Positions 62,875-64,000 of a stretch of 64,000 nt of DNA are shown here, in pieces. The notes below the pieces were generated by a model, which saw only the letters and a list, made by a program, of their open reading frames with translations, ran no database searches and was not told where the DNA came from. Numbering within the stretch: the stretch's first letter is position 1; each line of letters starts with the position of its first letter. The translations under genes and the position numbers were made by a program. The stretch is from CAZKRL01 sp964555295 (GTDB taxonomy: Bacteria > Bacteroidota > Bacteroidia > Flavobacteriales_D > Sanyastnellaceae), in the NCBI GenBank assembly GCA_964555295.1, contig CAZKRL010000008.1, positions 1-64,000 of the forward strand, read 5' to 3'.

Positions 62875-64000
62875 TCAATCGCGCACTTGTATGCATTGAT
62901 TTTGATTGAGCAAAAATGAGCCATCATCCAACAATTCTCTTAACCAGATGCCGTATTCTTTCCTCCACCCCTTTCTGTACAATTTGGATTTCAGTTCGTT
63001 TAGCGTTACCGCACGCTGAAATATGATAGAGTGAAGCCACGATTTAAACAAATCTTTATTGGTGATTTCCTTTGACATGCATACATCACAAATGCCACAC
63101 TCATTGGGCTGAACTTCACCAAAATATTGCAATAGCGATTGACTTCTGCACTTATTGCTTTGCAAATACTCTGTCATGAATGCGGCTCGCTGAAATTCGC
63201 GCTGTTGCAAAATTTTTGAAGTTGAATTCATGAGGATGAGAAGCTTACTGTGAGTCCGAGGCTTAAGCAATCGAACGGATAAATCTTGTTTGGCATACTG
63301 CACATCAATCCATCCACCAGAACTCAAAATACCCAATGATTGTAAAACATCTTTGGTATCGCGACCCATTGCAGCTGCAATCGCATGCTCATTTATTTTG
63401 GTCATACGTTCGAATAATCTTCCATACATACCGAGCAATGCATGCAATAATTGCGCTTCAGGAATTGTGAGATGTATGAATTCACTTACGGCTTGAGGTG
63501 TTGCTGTGATTTTAATTTCGGTGAAATTGAGCAATACATTATCCAATGTGAGATACCCCATGCCTTCAAGGGATTTGATCGCGCCTTGGAGCTGCCATGG
63601 ATCTATTTTATACAACTTACAAAAAGCGATCGCATCAAAATCAAAAGTTGAGCCGATAGGGTGTGTATAATCAATTCCGCAACTTGCACAAATCCCGTCA
63701 TAACATTCGGCCACCTTGTCGATGGATGGGAATTTCATTGATAGCCTTTGTCTGGCAATGGCAATATCCTCTTCGTTCCAGAAAATTTGTGAGAAAGCAT
63801 CTAATCCATCTCTACCAGCTCTTCCCGCTTCTTGAAAATATGCTTCAGGCTGCAGTGGCATTTGCGCATGCAATACGAAACGCACATCGGGCTTATCGAT
63901 TCCCATACCGAAAGCACTGGTTGCACAAACAATCTTCAATTCATTGGACATCCATTTTTGAAAGGTTGTCATTTTCAATTCATGGCTTAATCCTGCGTGG
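62875..64000 (-). CDS. recQ: RecQ-type ATP-dependent DNA helicase, C-terminal part (continues beyond window)
   Basis: The 3' part of a recQ-like gene. Coding extends to the window edge: residues before the first in-frame TTG (63978), including HAGLS at the edge, match the RecQ helicase core. Visible are the helicase C-lobe (ATSAFGMGIDKPDVRFVLH), motif VI QEAGRAGRDG, the RQC winged helix, and a zinc-binding region (CGICDVCM). The 5' end and the DEAH box lie outside. Function: 3'-5' unwinding in recombination and repair. Confidence 0.9.
   Translation of the reverse strand, partial: HAGLSHELKMTTFQKWMSNELKIVCATSAFGMGIDKPDVRFVLHAQMPLQPEAYFQEAGRAGRDGLDAFSQIFWNEEDIAIARQRLSMKFPSIDKVAECYDGICASCGIDYTHPIGSTFDFDAIAFCKLYKIDPWQLQGAIKSLEGMGYLTLDNVLLNFTEIKITATPQAVSEFIHLTIPEAQLLHALLGMYGRLFERMTKINEHAIAAAMGRDTKDVLQSLGILSSGGWIDVQYAKQDLSVRLLKPRTHSKLLILMNSTSKILQQREFQRAAFMTEYLQSNKCRSQSLLQYFGEVQPNECGICDVCMSKEITNKDLFKSWLHSIIFQRAVTLNELKSKLYRKGWRKEYGIWLRELLDDGSFLLNQNQCIQVRD

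Noticed and set aside
1..64000. CRISPR array, rRNA or tRNA genes, insertion sequences
   Set aside because: No repeat-spacer pattern, transposase motif or cloverleaf sequence was found on reading through the intergenic regions.

Overview
ORGANISM. Gene content points to a Bacteroidota chromosome, probably Flavobacteriales or a close relative. Evidence: three secreted proteins end in type IX secretion (T9SS) type A sorting domains; there is a PorE-like TPR/propeller/CRD/OmpA protein; NuoG is short and made as a separate protein in a 14-gene nuo operon; NusB is the long Bacteroidota form; UvrA is the Bacteroidota type; there is a TonB-dependent receptor with an N-terminal carboxypeptidase-regulatory-like domain; and leucine dehydrogenase and lax start contexts without clear Shine-Dalgarno sequences fit the same phylum. 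The genus assignment is open. No rRNA, tRNA, CRISPR array, transposase or prophage was seen. LAYOUT. 1-6.7 kb: a C40 peptidase and purine nucleoside phosphorylase (+), facing GNAT, prfA and purM (-) and a PorE-like T9SS protein (-). 7.05-19.9 kb: a complete nuoA-N operon for respiratory complex I (+). 19.9-24.05 kb (-): leucine dehydrogenase, nusB, miaA and a polyprenyl-phosphate sugar transferase. 24.1-26.26 kb: a small accessory islet with a PIN-toxin/antitoxin pair, a pterin dehydratase and an unusual HepT/MNT pair, ending against ychF. 27.5-31.1 kb: an ECF sigma factor divergent from uvrA. 31.1-36.9 kb (-): six exported proteins of poorly described families (LPP20-like, CsgG-like, DUF6175-like and a tandem paralogue pair), the best candidate here for an undescribed envelope system. 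37.2-38.4 kb: an orphan DUF932-like gene. 38.5-41.3 kb (-): lemA, two TPM-domain genes and a TerB/DnaJ gene, preceded by a 52-residue lipoprotein that is easily missed. 41.6-48.4 kb (+): a tightly coupled five-gene outer-membrane/secretion operon in which a TonB-dependent receptor is flanked by two paralogous secreted proteins, only one with a T9SS signal. 49.1-50.6 kb: a T9SS-targeted alpha/beta hydrolase fold that has lost its nucleophile serine. 50.7-54.8 kb (-): sucC, a hypothetical gene, rny, zapA and a coiled-coil partner. 55-56.7 kb: an M23 peptidase. 56.7-59.7 kb: a 993-residue T9SS surface protein. 59.7-64 kb (-): an Fcy1-like cytosine deaminase, ribD, a thioesterase, an rRNA methyltransferase and the 3' part of a recQ gene that continues past the window. 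HOW IT FITS TOGETHER. Most of the window is housekeeping: respiration, translation termination, purine and riboflavin metabolism, RNA decay, cell division and DNA repair. Between these blocks lie envelope and secretion operons typical of gliding or T9SS Bacteroidota, and one toxin-antitoxin islet. The leading candidates for new biology are the HepT/MNT pair whose AMPylation motif and target tyrosine are both lost, the six-gene exported cluster at 31-37 kb, and the receptor/paralogue operon at 41.6-48.4 kb.
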